A stretch of 64,000 nucleotides of DNA, taken from the NCBI GenBank assembly GCA_050485645.1, contig JBJHBT010000015.1, positions 1-64,000 of the forward strand. The letters run 5' to 3'. The notes beneath the pieces are model-generated. The model saw nothing but the letters and a program-made list of their open reading frames with translations, did not search any database and was not told the DNA's origin. Positions 43,721 to 52,505 of the stretch are shown here, piece by piece (position 1 is the stretch's first letter; every line of letters starts with the position of its first letter). This DNA is from JBJHBP01 sp050485645. Its GTDB lineage: Bacteria > Pseudomonadota > Gammaproteobacteria > Steroidobacterales > Rariloculaceae. The position numbers and the translations under genes were made by a program.

Positions 43721-45799
43721 ATGAAGCGGGAAGCATCGATCGCCGCCGTGGGCGCCGTGCTGGGCGCAACGGTCATCTACTTCACATTCAGTCCACCGTC
43801 ATCAACCGCACCAGCGTCGCGGGCGGGCGCGGCAACCGAAACCGCGGTCGAAACGGCGGCCGTGCCGGATCCGGCAGCCACGACACCCGGTTCAACAGCG
43901 GCGCACCTGCTCGCCGTCAGCGAACGGGCGGCGGCACTCACCGACACGCCGTCCCTGCTCGCCGAAATCGAGCGGACCGCAGCCGAACCCGACTCGTTCC
44001 GACGCACCCTGCAACTCAATCTGCTGCTGGACCGCCTCACCGAACTCGACCCGCGGCAGGCGATCGACATGGCCGAAACGCTGCCCATGGACACCCGTAC
44101 CCTCGAGCGCCTGTACCGCATCCGGATACGTGACGACCATGAAGCCGTGCTCACCGACCTTGACCGCGTGACCCCGCCCGCGCTGCGTCGTGCCGTTGCG
44201 CTGGCGCTGCTCGATGTTTACGGCGACGACGACGACGCCATCCAGACCGTGGCCGCACACCTGTTGCCCGTCGAACGCAGCGGATTCCGGATCGATGCGA
44301 TGAAGCGCCGCGCCGCGCGTGACCCGAGCGCGATACCCGCCATGCTCGAACATGGCTCGATGCAGATGCTGAACGTGCTGCTGCCGGAAGTAGCCGCGGC
44401 CGCGGCGCGCGCCGATGTGCGGACCGCACTGGCGATGGCCGCCGATATCTCGGGCGCCGACCTGCGCTCGGCCTACGTGACTGCCATCCTGCAGGTCTGG
44501 GCCGAGGAGGATCCACTGGCCGCAATGACGTACCTGGAAGCATCGGACATGCGCCTGTATCAGCCTGACGGACGCACCCTGCGCACCATCGCCGCCGCCG
44601 ATCCCCAGCGCATGCTGGCGCTGGCCGAGGAGTTCCCCCCGCAACTGCGCCACGCGACGCAGAGCGCCGCGCTGACTGCGCTTGCCGAGACGGATGTCCA
44701 TGCCGCGCTGGCACATATGGAAGGCATCGCACCCGGGCGTGATCGCGAACAGCTGATGGCATCGATCGGCGCTGCCTATGCGCAACAGGATGCGGGTGCG
44801 GCGCTTGCCTGGGCCCATTCGCAAGACCCGCCCTCGCAGCAGGCGGTCAATGGCGTGGTGGCGGGCATCGCGGCACGGCGTTTCAACGATGCACTCGACA
44901 TCGTACTGGCTGAAGTCCAGAGCGCGGCCAGACCCGGCATCGACTATGCGCAGGCACTGACCGCGGGGACGCTGTTCCAGGCGGTGAACGCCGATCCCGC
45001 CAACGTCGCCTACCTGCTCGACCGCCTCGTCGCATCCGGCGATGCCACACTGCGTTCCAGAGCCGCGGCCGGCGCGATGGTGTGGGCTCAACACCAGCCA
45101 GAGAACGCCATCGACTGGGCGATCGCGAATCTTGATGCCATCGGCGCCACCGGCCTGCGGTCATTGGCGCAACGGGTGGCCACTCAGGAACCGGCGCTGG
45201 CCACGAATACCATCGATCGACTGCCCGCCGGCGAGGCGCGTTCCGTATGGATCGCCAATATGGCCGAGGCGATCTCGGTCACCGACCCTCACGGCGCAAT
45301 CAGCTTTCTTCAGCAACACCGCCCCGAGTCCGGTTACGGCGCGAGCGCGACGGACGTGTTCCGCCGGCTGGTCACGACAGATCCCGCGGCCATCGCCCGC
45401 CTTGCGGCCAATACCGAGAATCCGCAAACCACAACTCTCATTGCCACGGTGTGGTCCCGTCAGGATGCCGCGGCAGCCGAGCGATGGGTGCTCGATCTGC
45501 CCTCCGGCGACATGCGCGATCACGCGCTGGGGGGGCATCTCGGCGGCACCCTGGGCAGCCCTCAGTTCAATCGTGCGCTGTTCGACCGCTTCAGTTCCGA
45601 TGCGACCCGTCAGCAGGTGGCAAGCAGCCTGGCGCTGAGCCTGGCAGCCATCGACATGCCCGCCGCGCGCGAACTGATCGACACCTACATCACCGATCCG
45701 GGCCTGCGCCAGCGTACGGACGCACAGCTGGCCAGGGGCGGGGCGATGCCGGTCACCACGCCATTGCCGGCCGGTCCGCAATTCCAGACGACGCGCTAG
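43721..45799 (+). CDS. Membrane-anchored helical-repeat protein (first of two paralogues)
   Basis: 692 residues. An N-terminal hydrophobic anchor (AAVGAVLGATVIYFTFS) is followed by a Pro/Ala/Thr-rich linker to about residue 60. Then comes an all-helical repeat array with recurring units of the type ALAW..SQDPPSQQAVNGV, ALPA-like turns, and 'W...DP.AA..ML' phrases (EEDPLAAMTYLEAS, AQQDAGAALAWAHSQDP, HQPENAIDWAIANLD). This is TPR/SEL1-like in style but not a recognised family. No catalytic motif is seen. It probably scaffolds proteins in the periplasm. A GGGGGA ribosome site precedes the ATG, and a paralogue follows 10 bp downstream. Confidence 0.75.
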   Translation: MKREASIAAVGAVLGATVIYFTFSPPSSTAPASRAGAATETAVETAAVPDPAATTPGSTAAHLLAVSERAAALTDTPSLLAEIERTAAEPDSFRRTLQLNLLLDRLTELDPRQAIDMAETLPMDTRTLERLYRIRIRDDHEAVLTDLDRVTPPALRRAVALALLDVYGDDDDAIQTVAAHLLPVERSGFRIDAMKRRAARDPSAIPAMLEHGSMQMLNVLLPEVAAAAARADVRTALAMAADISGADLRSAYVTAILQVWAEEDPLAAMTYLEASDMRLYQPDGRTLRTIAAADPQRMLALAEEFPPQLRHATQSAALTALAETDVHAALAHMEGIAPGRDREQLMASIGAAYAQQDAGAALAWAHSQDPPSQQAVNGVVAGIAARRFNDALDIVLAEVQSAARPGIDYAQALTAGTLFQAVNADPANVAYLLDRLVASGDATLRSRAAAGAMVWAQHQPENAIDWAIANLDAIGATGLRSLAQRVATQEPALATNTIDRLPAGEARSVWIANMAEAISVTDPHGAISFLQQHRPESGYGASATDVFRRLVTTDPAAIARLAANTENPQTTTLIATVWSRQDAAAAERWVLDLPSGDMRDHALGGHLGGTLGSPQFNRALFDRFSSDATRQQVASSLALSLAAIDMPAARELIDTYITDPGLRQRTDAQLARGGAMPVTTPLPAGPQFQTTR

Positions 45800-45809
45800 G
45801 GAGAATGCG

Positions 45810-47231
45810 ATGATCATCCGATCGATCACCCTGCTGGCGATGGGCGCGCTGGTTGGTGGTGCAGCCGTCTGGCTGCTGCGCGCACCGGCCGACGAATCCG
45901 CCGTTCAGCGTGCCGGCGAGGCCGCGCCACAAACGACGCAGAACACGCAGACGTCCACTGCTGAAACGCGTTTCGCCGTCACGGCACATCAGCTGCTGGC
46001 CGCGGACGATGCACAGGCGGCGCTCGCCGATTTGCAGTCCATGGACGATCCGGCGGAACGCCGTGCCGCCGCCATCGGCCTGCTGGACGTGCTGGGTCAC
46101 GACACACGAACCGGCGACAGCATCGCTGCCGCGCTGCCGGCAAGGGAGCGCGATGCGTTTCGCGTCGCGCGGCTGGCGTACATTGCCGCCACGGACCCGG
46201 ACAGCGCGTTCCATGAAATGCTGGGGCTGACAGGCACACTCCAGGAACAGGCCGCTGCGCAGATTGCAGCGAAATGGGCCGGGATCGACCCGCTGCGCGC
46301 GCTGGCGCAGGCCACGCTGCTGCCGACCGACGCGCAGACAGCGTTCCGCCGACAGGTCTGGCGGGAATGGTCGAGACTGGATCCCTCCGCCGTGCTTGCG
46401 CAGTTGGAATCCGGTGCACAGGCGCGGCCGGCGCAGGAAACCGTCGACGCCATCGCTCGCCTGGCGATCGCCGATCCGCGGATGCTGCTCGCGGCCGCCG
46501 ACAGAATGCCCGCCGCAGAGGCCGCGGGTATTCGCATGAACGCGTTGACGGCACTGGCCGAACACGAACCGGAGGCGGCAAGGCAGCGCATTCAATCCAT
46601 GCCTTCCGGACGGGAACGTGATGCACTCATGTCGATGGTCGCCATGACCATGGCGCGGCACGACCCGGAAGGTGCAATAGCCTGGGTTGATGACATCGCG
46701 CCGGACTCACCCGCCACGCGCATGATGGTGGCCGCGGGCGTTGCGCAGTCCGATCCACTGCGCGCGCTCGACCTGCTGGGGCAGGACGTCACCAGCGAAA
46801 GCGCAATGATCCAGAACGCGGTGTTGCAATCGGTGATTCAGGACCCGGCACAGACAACGAGGCTGGCCACGGCACTGGTCGAACGCGTCAGCGTTCGTGA
46901 CAGGGTCATGCTGGCCAACCTGATGAACATCTGGCTGCAACAGCATCCGGATGGTGCGATGGCATGGCTGCAGACGCGCACCGACGTGCATCCGGACACG
47001 CTGGGTGTGGCGGCCGCGAACATGGCCAACCGCGATCCGGTACGGGCGGCCAGCTACGCGGAACGCATTCCGGCGGCCCTCCGCGACCGGTGGATCGTCG
47101 CTGTGGCCGGTCCGTATGCACGCACCGATCCGGATGAAGCACAGCGCTGGCTTGCGCAGTTCCAGGGTCAGCCGTTCTACGAAGCGGCGCACCAGGAAAT
47201 GGAGCGACAGATCGCTTCTACCCGGCGGTGA
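45810..47231 (+). CDS. Membrane-anchored helical-repeat protein (second paralogue)
   Basis: 473 residues, built like the gene before it: anchor (ITLLAMGALVGGAAVWLLRA), linker rich in Gln/Thr, then helical repeats such as ARHDPEGAIAWVDDIAPDS, LQQHPDGAMAWLQTR and NRDPVRAASYAERIP. The two share the linker-repeat layout and the xDPxxAxxW phrase, so tandem duplication and divergence is likely. GGGAG lies six bases upstream of the ATG. Its 3' end overlaps the convergent RND gene by 14 bp. Function unknown. Confidence 0.75.
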   Translation: MIIRSITLLAMGALVGGAAVWLLRAPADESAVQRAGEAAPQTTQNTQTSTAETRFAVTAHQLLAADDAQAALADLQSMDDPAERRAAAIGLLDVLGHDTRTGDSIAAALPARERDAFRVARLAYIAATDPDSAFHEMLGLTGTLQEQAAAQIAAKWAGIDPLRALAQATLLPTDAQTAFRRQVWREWSRLDPSAVLAQLESGAQARPAQETVDAIARLAIADPRMLLAAADRMPAAEAAGIRMNALTALAEHEPEAARQRIQSMPSGRERDALMSMVAMTMARHDPEGAIAWVDDIAPDSPATRMMVAAGVAQSDPLRALDLLGQDVTSESAMIQNAVLQSVIQDPAQTTRLATALVERVSVRDRVMLANLMNIWLQQHPDGAMAWLQTRTDVHPDTLGVAAANMANRDPVRAASYAERIPAALRDRWIVAVAGPYARTDPDEAQRWLAQFQGQPFYEAAHQEMERQIASTRR

Positions 47232-50200
47232 CGCCGGAGCTGGCGGTGCCTTCGTGCTGCCCTTTCATTGTCTCCAGGCGCTGCGCCACCGCGTTCGGCG
47301 AACCGGTGCCACGCGCCAGCAGCTGATAAAAGGCCGGCACGATGAACAGCGTCAGGATCGTGGCCAGGCTCACGCCGAAGAAGATCACAATGCCCAGCGT
47401 GGTGCGACTCACGGCACCCGGGCCGGTGGCCAGGATCAGCGGCACCGCACCCATCAGCGTGCACATCGCGGTCATGATCACCGGGCGGAAGCGGATGCGT
47501 GATGCCTCCAGTATCGCCTCGTCGAAGGCCATGCCGCGATCACGCATCTGGTTGATGAATTCGACGATCAGCACGCCGTTCTTGGCGGCGATGCCCACCA
47601 GCATGATGATGCCGATCTGGCTGTAGATGTTCAGCGTGTTGCCTGTGAAATGCAGGCCCAGCAGGCCCCCTGCCACCGCCAGCGGCACCGTCATCATGAT
47701 CACCAGCGGATGCACGAAGCTCTCGAACTGCGCGGCCAGCACGAGGAACACCACGAACAGCGCAATCGCGAACGTGAACAGCAGGGCGCCGGATGCGTCG
47801 CGGTATTCGAGCGACTCGCCGCTGTAGTCGATCTGCGCGGTGGCCGGCAGTTCGGTGCGCACGATGTTCTCCAGATAGTCCAGCGCGTCACCCAATGCGT
47901 AACCGGGTGCGAGGTTCGCACTGATCGTGACGGCGCGCGTGCGGTTGTGCCGGATCAGCTGGGCGGGGCCAGCGATTTCTTCCAGCTGCACGAGATTCGA
48001 CAGCGGAATCAGCTGCCCGGTGCGGTCGGAACGCACGAAGATATTGCTGAGATCGGAATGGGTGGCGCGCTGATCGGGCCTGGCCTGGAGGATGACGTCG
48101 TATTCCTCCCCGTCCACCACGTAGGTGGTGACCTGACGCTCGGTCATCATGGCCTGCAATGCCTGACCGATGCTGCGCGCCGATACGCCGAGACTGGCGG
48201 CACGATCCGAATCCACCCGCACCAGCACCTGCGGCTGGGTTTCGCGCAGATCCGAGTCCAGACGCTGAAGCCCCGGATTCTCCGAGGCGCGCTCGATCAC
48301 GATGTCGCGCCAGCGTGCCAGTTCCTCGTAGTTCGGGCCGCCAATGACCAGCTGCACCGGCGACCCGCCGCCACTGCCACCGATGCCCGAACGCATGAAC
48401 GTGGTGACGCGTATGTCGGCAATCTCTTCCCACTCCGCGCCCAGCCGCTGCATCAGCTCCCCGGTACCCATCGTGCGCTCATTCCACGGACGCATCGTGA
48501 TATTGACGATGCCCGCACCGCGATTACCCCAGCCCGGCACGGCGATCACGCCGCGCTGGATCAGGCCGGATTCCACGTACGGCACCAGCGCGTCTTCCAC
48601 CATCATCGCCTGCGCCAGCATGTGCTCGAAGGCAACACCCTCGGGCGCCTGCATGATGCCGTTGAAACTGCCCTGATCCTCCACCGGCGCGTATTCCTGC
48701 GGGATGACGTTGAGCAGCCCATAGGCGCCACCGGCAAGACCAACGCTCACGAGCACGGCAATCCATGGCGCACGCAGCGTGAACGCCAGCACGCGCTGAT
48801 AGCGGCCTGACAGCCGGCGGAAGAACCGATCCAGTACCTGCGCGGCGCGGCTCTCGCGCTCACTCGGCCGCAGCAGCTTGGAACACAGCATCGGCGCCAG
48901 CGACAGCGCCAGCACGCTGGAGAAAATCACCGCCGCGGCAATCGTCACACCCAGTTCGGCGAAGATGCGGCCGATGCTGTCGCTCAGAAACGCGATCGGC
49001 GTAAACACCGACACCAGCACCACGGTGGTGGCGATCACGGCGAAGGCCACCTGGCGCGTGCCGTTGTAGGCGGCGAGCAGCGGCGGCTCGCCGTCCTCGA
49101 TGCGCCGGTGCGCGTTCTCGAGCACGACGATGGAGTCGTCGACCACCAGTCCGATGCACAGCACCAGCGCCAGCAGCGTCACGAGATTGATCGAGAAGCC
49201 GAAGGCCGCGAGCGCGATGAACGCGGAAATCAGGCACACGGGTATCGTGACCAGCGGAATCACCATCGCGCGCAGGCTGCCCAGGAACAGCAGTATCACG
49301 AGGCCCACCAGTGTGGTCGTGATGCCGATCGTCCAGTACACGGCACTGATCGCGGCACGAATGAAGGCCGAGTCGTCGCCACTGGTATTCAGCGACATGC
49401 CGGCGGGCAGATCGGCATTCACCCGTTCGACTTCACGCACCACGCCGTCGAGCACCTCCACGGTATTCGCCGTGGACTGCTTGATCACGCCGAATCCGGT
49501 GGTGGTTGCGGCGTTGGTGCGGAAGATGCGGTTCAGCTCACGAGGCGCAACATCGACGTCGGCGATCTCACCCAGCCTGATCAGATGGCCGTCCTCCCCC
49601 TGCGCGATCACCAGTCGACGGAACTGTTCGGCGGTCTGGTAGCTGCGCGCGACCCGCACCTGGAAGTCGCGCGCCTGCGACTCGATGCGCCCCGCCGGCA
49701 GCTCGAGGTTCTCGGCGCGCAACGCCGCTTCGACATCGGTCACCGTAAGGCCGCGTGCCGCCAGCGCCAGTCTGTCGAGCCAGATACGCATCGACGGCCC
49801 GCCGCCGCCGAAACTCTGGATCTGCGATACACCCGGCAGCACCGCGAACCTGTCGAGGATGTATCGGTTCATGTAGTCGGTGAGTTCCATCAGATCCATG
49901 CTGTCGCTGGACAGCGTGAGATACATGATGGGCGATGAATCGGAATCGGACTTCGACACCGAAGGCGGATCGGCATCGTCCGGCAGGCGACGTACCACGC
50001 GCGAGACGCGGTCGCGCACATCGTTCGTGGCCTCGTCAAGATCGCGGTCCAGATTGAATTCCACGGTAACCTGCGAGGCGCCGTTGCGGCTCGTGGAACG
50101 GATCAGACGCACACCCTCGATGCCGCTGAGTTCACCCTCGATGATCTGCGTGATGCGACTCTCGACGATGTCGGACGATGCGCCCGGATAGCCGATCTGC

Positions 50201-50340
50201 ACCTGCACCACCGGCGGCACCACGTCCGGGTATTCGCGCACCGTCAGCTCGCGGAACGACAGCAGCCCCAGCGCCACCAGCATCAGACACAGCACGGTCG
50301 CAAAGACCGGGCGCTTGACGGAAAGATCAGACAGCCACAT
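47218..50340 (-). CDS. RND efflux transporter, inner-membrane pump (AcrB-like)
   Basis: 1040-residue proton-driven pump of the hydrophobe/amphiphile efflux group. It has a first transmembrane helix (PVFATVLCLMLVALGLL), two periplasmic porter loops, and the second membrane block. TM4 contains the conserved proton-relay aspartates in LVLCIGLVVDDSIVVLEN, followed by the GEPPLLAAYNGTRQ loop. In the C-terminal half FTGNTLNIYSQIGIIMLVGIAAKNGVLIVEF is typical. Its stop is close to a paralogous repeat protein gene and its start is 12 bp after the adaptor gene. No outer-membrane factor is encoded here, so it probably uses a TolC-like protein encoded elsewhere. Confidence 0.95.
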   Translation of the reverse strand: MWLSDLSVKRPVFATVLCLMLVALGLLSFRELTVREYPDVVPPVVQVQIGYPGASSDIVESRITQIIEGELSGIEGVRLIRSTSRNGASQVTVEFNLDRDLDEATNDVRDRVSRVVRRLPDDADPPSVSKSDSDSSPIMYLTLSSDSMDLMELTDYMNRYILDRFAVLPGVSQIQSFGGGGPSMRIWLDRLALAARGLTVTDVEAALRAENLELPAGRIESQARDFQVRVARSYQTAEQFRRLVIAQGEDGHLIRLGEIADVDVAPRELNRIFRTNAATTTGFGVIKQSTANTVEVLDGVVREVERVNADLPAGMSLNTSGDDSAFIRAAISAVYWTIGITTTLVGLVILLFLGSLRAMVIPLVTIPVCLISAFIALAAFGFSINLVTLLALVLCIGLVVDDSIVVLENAHRRIEDGEPPLLAAYNGTRQVAFAVIATTVVLVSVFTPIAFLSDSIGRIFAELGVTIAAAVIFSSVLALSLAPMLCSKLLRPSERESRAAQVLDRFFRRLSGRYQRVLAFTLRAPWIAVLVSVGLAGGAYGLLNVIPQEYAPVEDQGSFNGIMQAPEGVAFEHMLAQAMMVEDALVPYVESGLIQRGVIAVPGWGNRGAGIVNITMRPWNERTMGTGELMQRLGAEWEEIADIRVTTFMRSGIGGSGGGSPVQLVIGGPNYEELARWRDIVIERASENPGLQRLDSDLRETQPQVLVRVDSDRAASLGVSARSIGQALQAMMTERQVTTYVVDGEEYDVILQARPDQRATHSDLSNIFVRSDRTGQLIPLSNLVQLEEIAGPAQLIRHNRTRAVTISANLAPGYALGDALDYLENIVRTELPATAQIDYSGESLEYRDASGALLFTFAIALFVVFLVLAAQFESFVHPLVIMMTVPLAVAGGLLGLHFTGNTLNIYSQIGIIMLVGIAAKNGVLIVEFINQMRDRGMAFDEAILEASRIRFRPVIMTAMCTLMGAVPLILATGPGAVSRTTLGIVIFFGVSLATILTLFIVPAFYQLLARGTGSPNAVAQRLETMKGQHEGTASSGVTAG

Positions 50341-50352
50341 GGCAAACGGCCA

Positions 50353-51453
50353 TCAGTGCGAACCCCGCAGCGCCAGTCCCTCGTCGTCGAATCGTACGCG
50401 CAGACCGTCGCGCAGCTTGACGATACCTTCGGTCACGATGAGGTCGCCTTCGCTCAGACCATCCAGCACCTCGACCTCGCCCGGTCGCCGCGCACCGGTG
50501 CGGATCTCGGTCTGGCGCGCCACACGGTCGTCGTCGATCTGATAGACATAGGCACGACTGGCCACCTGGAACACCGAGTTCTCTGGGACCGTCAGCGCCA
50601 CACGTTCGGCCATCGTCACCGTCAACGTCAGCAGCATGCCCGGTCGCAGCAGCACGTCATCGTTGGGCAGGTGTGCACGCACCTGCAGGGCACGGGTCAC
50701 GGGATCTACACGAGAACCAACCGTCCGCACCGTACCGACGAAGTCGCGACCCGGATAACTGGCACTGCGGGCCACCACCCCGGCGCCGGGTCGCAGCGCA
50801 TCGAGAAACAGCTCCGGCACCGTGAAATCGAGCTTGATGATGGATATGTCGTCGAGCGTGGTGATCGGCGTGCTGGGCGTGACCAGCGTGCCCGGGCTGA
50901 CCTGCCTGAAACCGAGCACGCCGCTGAAAGGCGCCTGGATCAGCCGATCGGCCAGCCGCGCAACGACCGTGTTCAATCGCGCTTCCGACGCCGCCGCGCG
51001 CGAACGCGCGACGTCCAGATCCGACACCGGGGCAAGCCCGCGCGACGTGAGATCTTCGAGCCGGCGCAGCTGGTTCAACGCATCGTCCAGGTTGGCCTGC
51101 GCCTCGGCCAGCATCGCTTCTTCTTCCTGATTCGTCAGCTGAATCAGGATAGTGCCCTGGTCAGCGAAGTCGCCATCCTCGAAGTCGACACGGCGTACCG
51201 TGTCGGTGACCTTGGCGAACAGCGTGATCGACTCGTTGGCCTGCGCGGTGCCGATCGCCTCCACGGTATCTGTGAACCGCTGCGTTCCCACGGGCGCAAC
51301 AGCCACCAGCGGCGCCGCGGAGGCCCCGAAACCACCCCCCGGAGCCGTTGCGGACGCGCCGGCGGGAGCATCGCCCTGGCCGCCGGCGAGATACACCCAT
51401 GCCGCGCCGGCGCCCAGCGCCGCAATGGCGGCCAAAGCCCATACATACTTCAC
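50353..51453 (-). CDS. RND periplasmic adaptor (membrane fusion protein)
   Basis: 366 residues from a GTG start at 51453 that precedes a membrane anchor (YVWALAAIAALGAGAAWVYL). It has the usual hairpin-lipoyl-beta-barrel order: ANESITLFAKVTDTVRRV, a coiled-coil stretch (EEEAMLAEAQANLDDALNQLRRLEDL), IQAPFSGVLGFRQVSPG, then DFTVPELFLDALRPG. It links the RND pump to an outer-membrane channel. The open frame to 51720 was not used because it runs through a GC-rich, unconserved region. The ribosome site is weak. Confidence 0.93.
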   Translation of the reverse strand: MKYVWALAAIAALGAGAAWVYLAGGQGDAPAGASATAPGGGFGASAAPLVAVAPVGTQRFTDTVEAIGTAQANESITLFAKVTDTVRRVDFEDGDFADQGTILIQLTNQEEEAMLAEAQANLDDALNQLRRLEDLTSRGLAPVSDLDVARSRAAASEARLNTVVARLADRLIQAPFSGVLGFRQVSPGTLVTPSTPITTLDDISIIKLDFTVPELFLDALRPGAGVVARSASYPGRDFVGTVRTVGSRVDPVTRALQVRAHLPNDDVLLRPGMLLTLTVTMAERVALTVPENSVFQVASRAYVYQIDDDRVARQTEIRTGARRPGEVEVLDGLSEGDLIVTEGIVKLRDGLRVRFDDEGLALRGSH

Positions 51454-51556
51454 AGTGCTACCGGATGCTCCGCTCGTGTGACCGCGGGTGAACCGATTAT
51501 GACATGGCCGCCCCGGCGCGGTTCCCGGCTCGCGCCCCGGGGGCTCGACCGCTACC

Positions 51557-52489
51557 ATGGCACGCATGAGCAGACGCGGCCGACCCAACGTCGATACCCT
51601 GCGCGCAATGGTCGCGATCAGGACCGAGATCCCCCGGGATGCGATGAGTGCCGGGCTGTTGGGCACGGAGCGCAACGGCCACGGTGTGCGGATTCGCGAA
51701 GACGGCCTGGTGGCCACCATCGGCTACGTGGTGCACGAGGCGGAAACCGTGTGGCTGAGCGACCCGGACCGCACGGTGCCCGGTGTCGTCGTGGGCAGCG
51801 ACCATGACAGCGGCTTTGCGCTGGTTCGCCCAACCCTGCCGCTGGACGGCCCGGTTGCCGACCCCGGCCATGCAGCGGATCTGGCTGTCGGAGACACGGT
51901 GCAGATCGCCGCCAGCGGCACAGAAGCGGTGCTCACCGCCAGCGTCGCGGCGAAACAGCCCTTCGCCGGCCGCTGGGAATATCTGCTCGACGAAGCCGTG
52001 TTCACGATTCCGCCGCACGACAACTGGTCGGGCGCGGCGCTGGTGGATCGCCACGGCCGTCTCTGCGGTCTGGGTTCCCTGGTGATCCAGGGGTTCGATC
52101 TCAACGGCACTCAAACCACCGTCAACATGTTCGTGCCCATCGAGCTGCTGCTGCCCGTGGTGGATGAGATCTGCGTCCACGGACGGCGTGCCGAACCGCC
52201 GCGACCGTGGCTGGGTATGCTCGTGCACGAAGACAGCGACGATCTGATGATCGTTGGCGTGTATCGACACTGCCCCGCCGATCAGGCCGGACTGAAACCT
52301 GGAGATCTCATCCTTGGCGTGGGCGGCGAACCGGTGCGCGGCCTGGCGAACATGTATCGGCGCATCTGGCGCATGGGCAGTGCCGGCGCATCGATACCGA
52401 TGACCGTACTGCGCGACAGCGATCGTCTCGACGTCACGGTGCTGTCGGCCGATCGCGCGACGTTCCAGCACAAGGGGACGGTGCAGTAA
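51557..52489 (+). CDS. HtrA-like trypsin-fold/PDZ protein lacking catalytic residues
   Basis: 310 residues without a signal peptide. A DegS/HtrA-type trypsin fold (to about residue 215) is followed by a PDZ domain (MLVHEDSDDLMIVGVYRHCPADQAGLKPGDLILGV). The catalytic positions are changed: His is Tyr57 (VATIGYVV), Asp is Gly86 (HDSGFALV), while a serine remains in NWSGAAL (Ser158). It should therefore not cleave peptides by the usual mechanism and may act as a binding or regulatory pseudoprotease. It starts 103 bp from the adaptor gene, divergently. An alternative start at MSRRGRP is close by. Confidence 0.8.
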   Translation: MARMSRRGRPNVDTLRAMVAIRTEIPRDAMSAGLLGTERNGHGVRIREDGLVATIGYVVHEAETVWLSDPDRTVPGVVVGSDHDSGFALVRPTLPLDGPVADPGHAADLAVGDTVQIAASGTEAVLTASVAAKQPFAGRWEYLLDEAVFTIPPHDNWSGAALVDRHGRLCGLGSLVIQGFDLNGTQTTVNMFVPIELLLPVVDEICVHGRRAEPPRPWLGMLVHEDSDDLMIVGVYRHCPADQAGLKPGDLILGVGGEPVRGLANMYRRIWRMGSAGASIPMTVLRDSDRLDVTVLSADRATFQHKGTVQ

Positions 52490-52505
52490 CCTTGCGCGGC
52501 GTCGC

